DNA of 64,000 nucleotides, from NCBI GenBank assembly GCA_958299035.1, contig CATQJL010000001.1:47370444-47434443 (forward strand). Direction: 5' to 3'. A program made the position numbers and the translations under genes. Positions 22,131-35,953 of this stretch are shown here, one piece after another. This DNA is from Cylicocyclus nassatus (lineage: Eukaryota > Nematoda > Chromadorea > Rhabditida > Strongylidae). Under the pieces are notes generated by a model. It was not told the DNA's origin. It made no database searches and was given only the letters and a program-made list of their open reading frames with translations. The number at the start of each line of letters is the position of its first letter. The stretch's first letter is position 1.

Positions 22131-22700
22131 TTTCAATTTCAATCATTGAAGGTCCCACTGCGTTCAGATCTAAAAGTTAGCCATGTAACAGGTTTTTTTC
22201 GGGCGTAGCTGGCGTCACGCCCTTTTTCAATATTTTGAGGTCATAGTCCCACAAAATTTTGGGAAGTAACCCAGAAATTATTTGAGATTGCGTGGCTAAC
22301 GCCACGCACCTTTACTCGGAAAAATTTTTTTCGTCTGCGGGTAATAGGAGAGACTTTACGGCAGCCATGAGCCAATTTTTTGAACGACATGCAGCGGCAC
22401 TGCAAGACCAGTTGTCCGCCGAGGAGCCCAAAATGACGGATTTGGTTCCCTTGCCCATAATTTTCAATCAGGGTACTAGGACCGCTACTTATAAATGTGA
22501 CTTGTAAAACTGATAGTGCCTTTTTATCTGAATGTTATTCGTTTCTTTTCTACATTCCCTGAATCGCTTACCGTAACAAACAACTTAGCGATTTTATACA
22601 TAATAACAAAGTGCTGCCTTTTATGCTTAGTGCTATCAATGAATGAGCTGCCGTAAAAACTATTGGTAACATAAGAACTTTATAGAAAAAATGAGTTCAA
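22131..22700. other. Gene-free stretch with a hAT-MITE fragment
   Basis: About 22,195-22,335 matches the inner part of the hAT-type MITE at 27,831-28,198 (GCGTGGCTAACGCCACGCAC and the mirrored GGCGTCACGCC). A 71-residue frame at 22,292-22,507 overlaps it and shows no domain I know. The rest is AT-rich 3' flank of the amylase gene. Confidence 0.5.
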
Positions 22701-22708
22701 TTTGACTG

Positions 22709-22714
22709 TTTATT
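22709..22714 (-). promoter_or_regulatory. Polyadenylation signal of the amylase gene
   Basis: AATAAA on the minus strand begins only eight bases after the TAA stop (22,723-22,725). No other signal lies closer, so the 3' untranslated region is predicted to be very short. Confidence 0.65.
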
Positions 22715-22722
22715 GTAAGAAA

Positions 22723-26703
<3,981 letters not shown>

Positions 26704-26705
26704 GT

Positions 26706-26707
26706 CT
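26706..26707 (-). promoter_or_regulatory. Predicted spliced-leader acceptor of the amylase gene
   Basis: The minus strand reads ATTATTTCCAG and then AC and the start ATG. This is a good nematode 3' splice consensus two bases before the start codon, so the messenger is probably trans-spliced with a two-base native leader. The ATG at 26,703 is the first one in frame with the signal peptide. Confidence 0.6.
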
Positions 26708-26819
26708 GGAAATAATGGAGATTGATGTTATGGTGTGATTTTACGTCATTTGGTAATTATCCGTTAGGAAAACATTGCTTGTATTTGTGTGTTTTCCCGA
26801 ATCTATATATATATATATA

Positions 26820-27787
26820 TATTAGGTTGTCCCAAAAGTTCTTGCGCCGGATTTTCAAAAAATCATATCTTCCTTGTCACTCGATGGATTTTCTTGATTC
26901 TAAATTCATTTGAAAGAGGAAGCCTTTCTCTTTACAAGGGCGCCTTTGTAGTGAAGCGGCGTCAGAAAGTTCCAAAGCTAGAAGCAATTGAATGAAATCA
27001 GTCAAGATCGGCATTTTTCAAGCTGGGTCACGAAAAATGCTGCAAGTATTTTTATTTGATAGAGAAAATTCTGCACACTCAGTGGTGCCTTTTTCACAAA
27101 TTAAAACGAAGTAGATCGAGAATTAGAAGCAAGTACAGAGAATTTTTTCGGTTCTGCAATTTTTGAGCGTGATCAAAAAGCTTGAAAACGTCACAGAATA
27201 GGCGAAAAAAGTCATAAACATGGGTTTTGTGACCTTCCCTTTCTAGCTGAGCGAAAATCGTGCCAATCGAGAGCAATTTTGATTTTCGTGAAAAATGCAG
27301 ACCGAACAAATCCGAATAAATCACGAAAATGAAAATTGCTCCCGATTGGCACGATTTTCGCTCAGCTAGAAAGGGAAGGTCACAAAGCCCATGTTTATGA
27401 GTTTTTTGCCTTTTCTGTGACGTTTTCAAGCTTTTTTGATCATGCTCAAAAATTGCAGAACTGAAGAAATTCTCTTTATTTGCTTCTAACTTTCGATCTA
27501 CTTCGTATTAATTCATGAAAACGGCACCGCTGTCATGTGCAAAATTTTCTCTATCAAATAAAAATACTTCCAGAATTTTTCGTGATCCAGCTCAAAAAAT
27601 GTCGATCTTGACTAATTTCCTTCAATTGCTTCTAACTCTCGAACTTACTAAAGCTAATCAATGTCAAAAGCACCTCTATAAAGAAAAAGGTTTCCTCTTT
27701 CATACAAAAATAATTTTAAGAAAAATCGTTAAGAAGGAAGGAAGTTATGATTTTTTGAAAATCCGGCGCAAGAACTTTTAGGACAAC

Positions 27788-27793
<6 letters not shown>
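26820..27793. mobile_element. Mariner-like foldback element with TA duplication
   Basis: Ends TTAGGTTGTCCCAAAAGTTC and GAACTTTTAGGACAACCTAA are inverted and TA-flanked (26,820-26,821 and 27,792-27,793). Inverted similarity continues through most of the 970 bp, with a centre near 27,290-27,310. A near-perfect inner stem includes AGCTGAGCGAAAATCGTGCC. The relic at 14,341-14,850 belongs to the same family. No transposase. It lies about 110 bp upstream of the amylase start. Confidence 0.85.

Positions 27794-27830
<37 letters not shown>
27794..27830. repeat. (AT)n tract
   Basis: An uninterrupted AT dinucleotide run between the mariner-like and hAT-like elements; it continues at 28,199-28,270 on the other side of the hAT-like insertion. 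Confidence 0.9.
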
Positions 27831-27833
<3 letters not shown>

Positions 27834-28195
27834 TGGCGTACCGAGGGGGGGGGGGCGGGGGGGGGCGCGCGCCCCCCCCCGAGAACGGGTCGCGAAATTT
27901 TTGAAAGTTACTTACATGGGTTATAAAAATGTGCAAGTGACTTGTTTTTCCTTGTAAATAATTAAAATAATTTTTAAAATTTTTTAAAAATTCATTTTAG
28001 CCTTATAAAAAATTTTCTTTCGGAGGCGTGGCTGACGCCACGCCCCCTTTTTCCAGATTTTAGGGGTCGGGGACCCGGAAAAATTTTGAGAAGCATCCCA
28101 AAAATTTTTTCGGAGTGCGTGGCTAACGCCACGCACCTTCTTTAAAAAAAATTTTTTGTCGCGCCCCCCCCCGAGCCGAAATCCTGGGTACGCCA

Positions 28196-28198
<3 letters not shown>
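27831..28198. mobile_element. hAT-type MITE inserted in an AT tract
   Basis: Ends CAGTGGCGTACC and GGTACGCCACTG are perfect 12-bp inverted repeats of the hAT type. Flanks are (AT)n on both sides, so an 8-bp duplication ATATATAT is compatible but cannot be proven. Long G and C runs lie just inside both ends. The interior has GTGGCTGACGCCACGCCCCC and GCGTGGCTAACGCCACGCAC. The relative at 29,411-29,730 is in the opposite orientation. Confidence 0.8.

Positions 28199-28270
<72 letters not shown>
28199..28270. repeat. (AT)n tract
   Basis: A continuous AT run of about 70 bp that merges into the 5' end of the Helitron-like element. Confidence 0.9.
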
Positions 28271-28275
<5 letters not shown>

Positions 28276-28696
28276 TCAATGTCTGTGAGGATGTTCGTTT
28301 AGTTGTTCGTTCGTTATAGAAACGCCAGTCATTGAACCGATTGAGCTAAAACTTTGCACACGTATGCATTTGACCCCGGAGGTGGTTTATGGCTACTTTT
28401 TGCGGCGATTCGCAGGGTCCTTCTATTGATTAATTTTTGGCATAAGAATGAGTTCTCAACGTGGCTAACAAGTCAGTTCCATGATTTGGTGTAAACAATA
28501 GCAGTAGAGTTCATTCGGTTTTTGCGGTAGGAAGGATGCGGTAATCCAAGACGAGCCTGCAGCGGGTGAGTTACTCTGATAAAGGAAACCCTTGCAGCGC
28601 AGCATAACGGCCAGGTGGGAAGGGGGGGGGAGTTGGGGAGGGGCTGGAGCAGGGACCAGCTGACATGATCCGGGCTGGACCGGGAAAATCAGCTAG
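28262..28696 (+). mobile_element. Helitron-like non-autonomous element
   Basis: The 5' part is TATATATAAAACTCAATGTC followed by TTCGTTCGTTATAGAAACG. The 3' end has a GC-rich hairpin (CCGGGCTGGACCGGG) followed by AGCTAG and a host T. CTAG termini with a 3' hairpin and no target duplication are Helitron hallmarks. The 5' end is blurred by the AT tract. No Rep or helicase frame. Confidence 0.65.
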
Positions 28697-29410
28697 TATT
28701 AAATAATTCTAATTAAGTTAGCATAAAATCTAGAGGAGTCAAAACTCTCTGACATACTCAGAAAAATTCTGTGAATTTGGCTTGAATTGAAGGCCTCTAA
28801 ATTTGTGAGAAAGTCACACCATAAGAAATAACACCATTTGAGAACGTTAGCAGCCTACGTACGGGCATACCTTTATAGGCTTCTCACCTTGATAAGATAT
28901 CTACTGTAGAAAAAAGCGTAGATTACTTAGCTAAAACCTGTTTAGTGCATGACATTTGTATAGTTCTTTGCCCTATAAGATTGCAAAAACTGATTTTGAG
29001 AATTTCAAAGACCGAATAATAATACAAGGAGCCGGCAAAGAAACTTCAAACTCGATGTTTTAATTGGGAGTGTTGAGTCATTCCAGTGAGAGTACATTGT
29101 TCAGTGGTGGACCTTTGAAAGATGTTTAACGGATGCTACTGGAACATAAATTACCGGCGGCAACGTCAACTCCAACAAGCTCATGTTCAAGGTTGATACT
29201 GCGAGTGGCTGGAAAAATGGATTCGCTTATTGCAGTTGCACGTGTTGTTTTCTCAAAGTTGCCGTTCAGTCATTCACCTAATGTGACTCCGAAAGGGATC
29301 GTTACCTCATATCAGCGTAATCTCCCGGATTCTTTCTTATTTGAAGGCAGTATTTTATCGATTCGTTTCAATGGTCAATATTATTATTAAACTCTTATTT
29401 AATTTCCATG
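28697..29410. other. Gene-free stretch
   Basis: About 700 bases with no repeat structure and no convincing exon. An 85-codon frame at 29,133-29,390 has no recognisable motif and no splice context that I trust. Confidence 0.4.
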
Positions 29411-29730
29411 ACTGTTATCAATGGCGGCCCCAGGATTTTGGTCCGGGGGTGGGGCCAAAATTTTTTTCAGATAAAGGTGCGCGTCTAACGCCACGCACTC
29501 CGAAAATTTTCTAGGGAGCATCTTAAGAAAAAAGGGGCTTGACGGCAGCAACGCCCCCGAAAAAATTTTTTTACGAGGCTAATTTGAATTTTAAAAAATT
29601 TTCAAAGATTGTTTTAATTGTTTACAAAAATAAACATGTCTTTTTTATAACTCATATAAGTAATTTTCAAAAATTTCGCGATCCATTCTCGAGTGGGGGG
29701 GGGCGCCCTCGCTCCGCCACTGGCTGTTAT
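29411..29730. mobile_element. hAT-type MITE with 8-bp target duplication
   Basis: Termini CAATGGCGG / CCGCCACTG lie between ACTGTTAT (29,411-29,418) and GCTGTTAT (29,723-29,730), an 8-bp duplication with one change. The interior is the inverse of the element at 27,831 (GCGTCTAACGCCACGCACTC, AATTTTCAAAGATTGTTTTA). This one confirms the superfamily. Confidence 0.8.
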
Positions 29731-29823
29731 ATATTTAATAGTTCGATATAAATGTGTCACCTTGAAGTTTATTACATGCTGACAGCAGTGTTAGAGCATA
29801 CATAATAATAGATTCTTCACTTG

Positions 29824-29981
29824 ATATAGTGTGTTTGCGGTGCCGAGAAAATCCGCGTGAACAAACAGCCACTCCAGTGATGCCGGCTTTTTGTTCGCGC
29901 AAGTGGCCGGCGTCACAGGTGTAGCTATTTGTTCACCCACAAATTTTATCGCATCTTCCCGGCACCGTAAGTACACTATAT
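29824..29981. mobile_element. Small foldback MITE, ATATAGTGT ends
   Basis: ATATAGTGTGTTTGCGGTGCCG is mirrored by CGGCACCGTAAGTACACTATAT. The 158-bp element is non-coding. A similar end (AATATAGTGTCCCTGCAG) lies in the left arm of the foldback near 7,866. Confidence 0.6.
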
Positions 29982-30027
29982 TCAGCGAAAATTCTGCTTA
30001 AATCAAAGTGGACTTCGATTATTTGTA

Positions 30028-30448
30028 AGGGTTGTTCAGACTGCCGCACTGACCGCAGCAGACTGCAGCAGGCTGCAGCGGATCGCACTGATGCAATGGC
30101 CGCAGCGGCTGAAGCTTAAAGGTGGAGAGGATAAATAGTTGTGGCTCAAACAAACAACAACAATATATACCTAAAAGCAAAAGACAACACGGGCTAGAAT
30201 GTTACAAAACACGTATATGCAATGGTAGGAGGAATTAGAACAAATACGAACATACCAAAGAAAAACTATTGCCAAAATTTGATTGAGAAGAATTGTGATG
30301 GAACTTATGATCTTCTTAGGCGTAAATAACGTTTTGATAATCGCGGTTGTTTTTTTTTTACGAAAGGAGGCAGCGGCCGGTGCGGTCAGTGCGGTCAGCT
30401 GCTCAGCTGCAGTCTGCCGCGGTCAGTGCGACAGTCTGAAACAACCCT
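30028..30448. mobile_element. Foldback MITE with AGGGTTGTTCAGACTG ends
   Basis: Inverted ends AGGGTTGTTCAGACTGCCGC / GACAGTCTGAAACAACCCT enclose a block rich in CTGCAG and GCGGTCAGTGCG. The terminal sequence resembles hAT MITEs (CAGGGTTGTTC), but I cannot find a matching 8-bp duplication. Confidence 0.6.
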
Positions 30449-31083
30449 GACTGCCCTTGCTGCTTTAACCTCACTTTATTGAACAAGATTGAGGTTACGG
30501 GGCTTGACACAAATGAGCCAATTTTACACCATTTTGCGCCTTCTCAGATGGCCATTCATAATGCCTAATGGGGTCGTTTGAACAGTTTTCTTGATTTTCA
30601 AGTCCTTGACATTAGCGCAGATTTAACGAGATGTCATGGTACTAGTTTTATGCTACAGGGTGTTTGAAAAAACCGAAGGTTTGATTGCTAATGATTTTCC
30701 TGTATTATCAGTTTCGCGGAATGGTAACAAAATGTAGGGCTAGCTTCAACCTAACATTACAATACAAAATGAGTGAAGAATGAATTCCATCACGTAATTT
30801 CTTTAATTCCCAGCAGTATATCATCCTTGCAATTTAGCAGCCATTTCGGGAAAGTCTCTTTATTTTCCTTGCAAGAATAAGCACTTTGAAGCTTATTTTT
30901 TCATTGGAAGCTGTTCTGAGACGAGCTGTTATTTTCTTGTTGTATTTAGTTATAGTACCCTCCCTGCCCTCATCTCATTTTTCGAAGAATAAATTGGTGA
31001 AATTATGCTTCATTCTCAAGTTGCTTGAAGCCAACTGGTACCGGGCGCTGGGCTCCGCTTAGGAGTTTTTGTCTTGGGACACT
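30449..31083. other. Gene-free stretch
   Basis: AT-rich sequence with short frames only. I see no gene, repeat or RNA signature. Confidence 0.4.
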
Positions 31084-31354
31084 TTAACCCATTGAGATGA
31101 CGCCTAATTTTGCGTGGCGGCGCTTTGGCACGACGCGATATTGCAGAACAATTTCGTGATTGTTTATATTGTGGTTGTTCAAAAGATACGGAAATACTTT
31201 GTAAACATCTGACCATATTCTTGGACGACGGCGGAGTCTATAAGACCGCCTAAAACCCCGAATACAAAAAATAGGAAAAAATGCTAGATCTGAAAAGGAT
31301 ATGCCTCTGCAAGAGGTGTGGGCAACCGGCGTTCCATAGTTGTCAATGGGTTAA
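31084..31354. mobile_element. piggyBac-like MITE, TTAACCC ends
   Basis: Starts TTAACCCATTGAGATGACG and ends TTGTCAATGGGTTAA, giving TTAA at both borders and inverted CCCATTGA ends. This is the piggyBac pattern. It has no transposase. Confidence 0.7.
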
Positions 31355-31487
31355 CTAAGCGGATTGTGAAAGCCGCCGCTTTGCGATGGGCCAAGTTCGC
31401 GTTTAGACCAAGCAGGGCGCTACTTACACACGTGAGAAGTATTTAAAGAAGCAACCATTGTTTCAATTGCAATGCAGGGGCTTTTTT

Positions 31488-31615
31488 TTAACACGTTCGC
31501 GACCAGATTTTGAAGTTCTAACTATTAGGACTAAATTTTTTCCGCTGGTTCATACGTACGACACACCGTTGGTCGTTTTGTCTTGGTGCAAACGATCGTC
31601 TTGTCGTGGTGTTAA
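31488..31615. mobile_element. piggyBac-like MITE, TTAACAC ends
   Basis: TTAACACGTTCGCGACC at the left and TCTTGTCGTGGTGTTAA at the right, 128 bp in all. It contains an imperfect ACGACACACCGTTGGTCG motif. The same TTAACAC end is found at 53,605 and 62,152. Confidence 0.65.
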
Positions 31616-32489
31616 CAGTCGCGCAAGATTAGTTTAAATGACAGTGAGACTAGCAATGAGAGCTAAAGTCTCATCTTGTTTCAAAAGGTTTTTCTTTTAC
31701 CAAATAGAGGAGCATCGAAAAGGGTTTCAACGCAGTTCCCGAGGGAGTTGTGCTGCACTACCAGCGGCATAATGTTTCACATGACCCCCTCAGGATTCAT
31801 CTTTCTCAAACCAGCAATGGTCGGCAGTCAGAGTAGAAAGGTATCTCAACGGCCTTTTTGCAAGATTTTAACATATAGACATGATTATAGGACATGCCTT
31901 TCCACGATGGCGCTAAACAACATGTAGGATTGAGAAGGGATTTGATGTGTAAGAACTTTCTTACATGCTTGCAGAATTGTACTGTATGTTTTATGAGCCA
32001 CATTCTTACTGATGTCTCGGAAATCTGATCACTTGATCAGCGTGCATTACTGCCGATAACGCGTAGTTTTTTTTATGTCTTTCACTATCTACGGATCACA
32101 AGTGTTCCTAAGCTGCTTAACTGCTCCTTATCATTTCATAAATCCATAAGATTATAACGGGACACGTTTGCTATGTAATCCAAACCTTCCAGAAATCAGT
32201 GAAAATGCGCTTTAAATAGAAATTCCTTCTTCAATCGAGAATTAGTCTAGGGGAGTGAAAGAGTTAGTAGCGGTCAAAGGGTACAATGTTCTGCGGCTTA
32301 TTGTACGTTTTTTGCTTCATAAATCTGTTCTAAAGTATGGACTATAAGTTTTGACTTGTGTATACCGGGTTAATTGGACATACGATTGATATCCAGCGTC
32401 AAGCGTGAGGCCAGAAGATGCTATGTAAATGTCGGTGTATTCATACGCTCATCAAAATTATAATTTCACTGAATTGCAAAGGTTGAATA
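31616..32489. other. Gene-free stretch
   Basis: No credible exon or repeat. An 83-codon frame at 31,676-31,927 has no recognisable motif. Confidence 0.4.
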
Positions 32490-33190
32490 TGGTGTGGACA
32501 GCATCATGACTCATGATAACGGGCTAAGGGTTGTTTACGTCTTTTTGTCTGTGTGTGTGTCTGTCCGTTACGAAATTCGTAGAGCTTGTTCCAGCCAACG
32601 TCCTGAGCCCAAATTTTGCATGGCGCGTGCTAGCAGCATGAAAGTCCGCTATGCGAAAGCACGTGTGGATCCGCTGAGCGGAGCCACAAAAATTGCGCAA
32701 CGGATCCACTTACCTTCTGGCCAGCAAAATTGGGCCGGTATCAACGCTTTTTGCGAAGTCATGGATATGTTTGACAAGCTAATGTGCAAGCCACGGACAT
32801 TGACCCAAAAAATCGAAATAAAGTTGATTACTTTACGAAAATGACGCCAAAAAGGACAAGTTGGATAAATGTTCAATTTGCCATGATTTTACCTGTTCAT
32901 TTGAGAAGTTTTTTGCATAGAGATGTAGCCCGCGATGAATGTTGTCGTTATGGCAACTACCAGGCCAAAAAAATCCAAAAGTTGATTCAAACTCGAATTA
33001 ATTCTTCTCGAAAAAGTTCCATCCACGCGGAAATACCGATCTCACACAAAAAAGCTATGGAAATGAGTAGTTGTTTACAAATCATTCGTGATAGCCTGTA
33101 TGGCGCGGTGAGTTTCATTGTCATTACTATGCGGGAATGAGTTAGGCATACAGAAAGTAGAGCCAGTGCGAGCCTCTGCAAAGCAGAGGT
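32490..33190 (+). repeat. Dispersed repeat, member 2
   Basis: It pairs with 12,230-12,960 in the same orientation, including AACGGGCTAAGG, GTCTGTCCGTTAC, CAGCCAACGTCCTGAGCCC and the 3' hairpin GCCTCTGCAAAGCAGAGG. Frames of 116-118 codons across it are not preserved in the other member, so I treat it as a non-autonomous repeat. Confidence 0.6.
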
Positions 33191-33200
33191 GATATATGAA

Positions 33201-33570
33201 TCTATATATAAATAAAACTCAATCTCTGTAAATTTTTTCGTATGTAAGTATGTGGCTTATAGATTCCTTTGTTTGTGAACCAATGAGGCTGAAATTTGCT
33301 CCCCTATAAATGAGGCCAGGCGCAGAAGATAGGCCACTTTTTGCGACGATTCACTGGGTCCTTCTATCGATTTATTGATTTGTTTACTAACATCTAGGAA
33401 AATTAAAACTATACCATTCATTTTTTCCAAGTTAAGTAGTAAAGGGTGGTAGAAATCATTTACATTTTGCGGTGAGGAGAATACGGTGTCACAAAGCGAG
33501 CCGGTCAAGAAGGACAAATTCACCACGAATACTACGCGTGTGCTGCAACTAACTTGAAGCTGAAGCAGGA
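33201..33570 (+). mobile_element. Helitron-like 5' fragment
   Basis: Begins A|TCTATATATAAATAAAACTC and follows the pattern of the element at 28,262 through GAGGCTGAAATTTGC and CACTTTTTGCGACGATTCACTGG. No CTAG end follows, so it is truncated at 3'. It abuts the dispersed repeat on its left. Confidence 0.55.
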
Positions 33571-35344
33571 GAGGAAGAGAAAATATGATCTGAAAGAAGT
33601 GGAGATATGGTAAGCAAACATCTTGAATCAGTCAGGCATCTGCTTTATGTCTGGAAATTAGGGAAAATCTTATCTTCTTGTATCTGATTATTCACTAACA
33701 AAGTCTCACCAATTTCCAAAACCTTCATTCCTTGATTTGCACCAGTCGTAAAGTATGAAAAAAATTCCACTTTATGAAATGAATGTGATTCACGTAGTGA
33801 GCACGTAACATCTATGAGCTCTGAAAACTATTACCTGCTGCAACTTCCGGTATTTTCTAGCATTTAGAAAGCGTCATTTTCAAACATGATTGACTTGGTT
33901 CTAAAACAATAAAAACAGTCTTTTACTCATAACGAAGTAGATACCTTAATTTCACGCATACAAGGCGCATCTTTTTCGATTTTTCAATCGAGCCCCTCAG
34001 CCGCTTTACTCAATTTCGGAAAGCGATCCTTACTCCTCATTTTCTTAAGCATATACAGCACGGAATAGGGTCCTTTGGTTGCGAAGTCCTTTGGCGTGTT
34101 TGGGCTGGCTGATTTTGAGAGAAACTCCCTGCGCCTTGTACGCGTGAAGTTAGGGTAATAGTTTTTGCTGATCCGTGCTAGCACCTTAGAAGTGCTCCCA
34201 AAATTCCAATCACCAATTTTTCGTATTGAGTGTGTTTCACTCCCTGGACTACCACAAAGCCAAAAGAAGTCGACGTAGTCGTTTACACTAGTGTACGCTC
34301 TATCTCAACCCATATGTTCCTCCTCTTCTGGCGCAGACTTTCCCGTGTTGTTTTCGTTGCCACGCCAGGCCATGCTTCTGCAAAGAGGTGCAAGCCGAAG
34401 CGAGCGTTCGCGCTAATCCGCGTCATATTCGAAAGGGAAGGGAATGAGATGGAGGATGAAACTTAAGAAGTTCCTCGTTAACAGGCCTCTACACAACTTT
34501 TTCGCATAGGTCCAAATCAAGCAAAGTCTGCTTTGCTTGACTTATCTGATCAAAAGGTCTTGATCAAAAAGCGAACTTGTTTGAAGAAATGAGGAAGTAA
34601 TACGATCGGCGCTCAGCGGTGAAATTCACCACTCCGCCAGGGGAATGACTGTCGTCAACAGCATGCTGATTAATTTGACAACCGAAATCTCAGCCAAATT
34701 TCAATTATTCGTCTTATCTAGCACATACCTAAGGTCACCAAAGAAGCTTTTTGTTAAACTGCATAAGATTTCAGCATGCCAAATTATCTCAACGATCTCT
34801 ATAAACCGTTACCTATTACATTTTCTAGTGTTTCCTAACGTCTAAAAAGCATGAGTTTCAAACATGATTACTTGGTCACAAAAGTGAAAGAAATAGCCTT
34901 TTTGTAATCATAACGAAGCGTTGCTCTTTATCAGCCTATGATATAAATTTGATCTCATATCGCTTTCAAATAATGGAATAGTAAGTGCCCAAAATGTTAG
35001 TCACTGCTTTCTCACCTCGAGTGCTTCAAATTCACCGATAACCACAAAGCCAAAACAAGTCGAGATAAGCTCAAACAATTCTAAAATCTTGGAGGTTTAT
35101 GCTAGCGAATCATATAAAACTAAGGTTATTTAATGATAAAGTTAATCGGGTCAGGCGCAACCCCTCAAAAGGTCAACCTGCCTGAGCTTTTGAGGGGTTG
35201 GGCCTGGCCCCCTTAACTTTGAGCTCATAGCTTCTTGCTAAAGTGGAAATTCGGAGCCGAACGCCCACCCTTAGAAAATCTATGGCCCTTTCAATAGGAT
35301 GATTGAAATCAGCCTTCAAATTACGCGCGTGATTGCAAAGTACA
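33571..35344. other. Gene-free stretch with one hairpin
   Basis: No gene recognised. At 35,137-35,215 a hairpin pairs GGGTCAGGCGCAACCCCTCA with TTTTGAGGGGTTGGGCCTGG across a 15-base loop. Short frames (34,230-34,466 and 34,645-34,845) have no family resemblance. Confidence 0.45.
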
Positions 35345-35619
35345 ATCACAGAAAACCGGGTACAGTTTTCAAAAATCTAAAGCTCTGTAGAAAAGAGTAT
35401 GTTTTCTAGAATTTCACCCTCTGAGGTTCCGGAGGTCAAGAGGAGGAAGGAGGGGTCGTTTGAGGGCTTTCATGGAGGCGGATCGTTTTCGAAAGACTTG
35501 TGCCTGACCTCTTGTTCAACCCTGATTTCTGGCCCTCGCAGTTTGGCCTGGATTCTTGTCCATCCACCTCATCTCGGATTCATTTTAGGTTTTTTTTCTG
35601 GTTCCTTCATCGCCACCGC

Positions 35620-35953
35620 TTAAAAGCACCGTCCACCCAAAATCTCGAATTCAATGTTTTTGTCATATTCAGGCCTTCTGAAGGCCCTGATTCCGAATAT
35701 GGAGTCAAAAATCCGCGGAATCCCCAAAAATCCCTGTTTCGAGAACCCTCTGCAACAAGCGCAGGCGAGATAAAGCATGCAAGTGGGCGGGGCAACCCTG
35801 GTTGCCCTGCCTACTTTGCTACTTCCGGAGCGGATTTCTCGCTCCAGAAGCAATCTTTTGCGACGAAGTTTGGGGGTTTGCCTAGGAGGGGGCCCATACT
35901 AGTATGCCATCATAATCTCGCCAACCTCCATTTTGGTTGGACGGTGCCTTTAA
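35620..35953. mobile_element. TTAA-flanked foldback MITE, shared with copy A
   Basis: TTAA at 35,620-35,623 and 35,950-35,953, with ends AAGCACCGTCCACCCAAAAT / ATTTTGGTTGGACGGTGCCT. It is the orthologous partner of 279-584. Confidence 0.75.

Noticed and set aside
34230..34466. A 78-codon frame as a small gene
   Set aside because: It has no motif, no signal peptide, no splice or trans-splice context and no counterpart elsewhere in the window.
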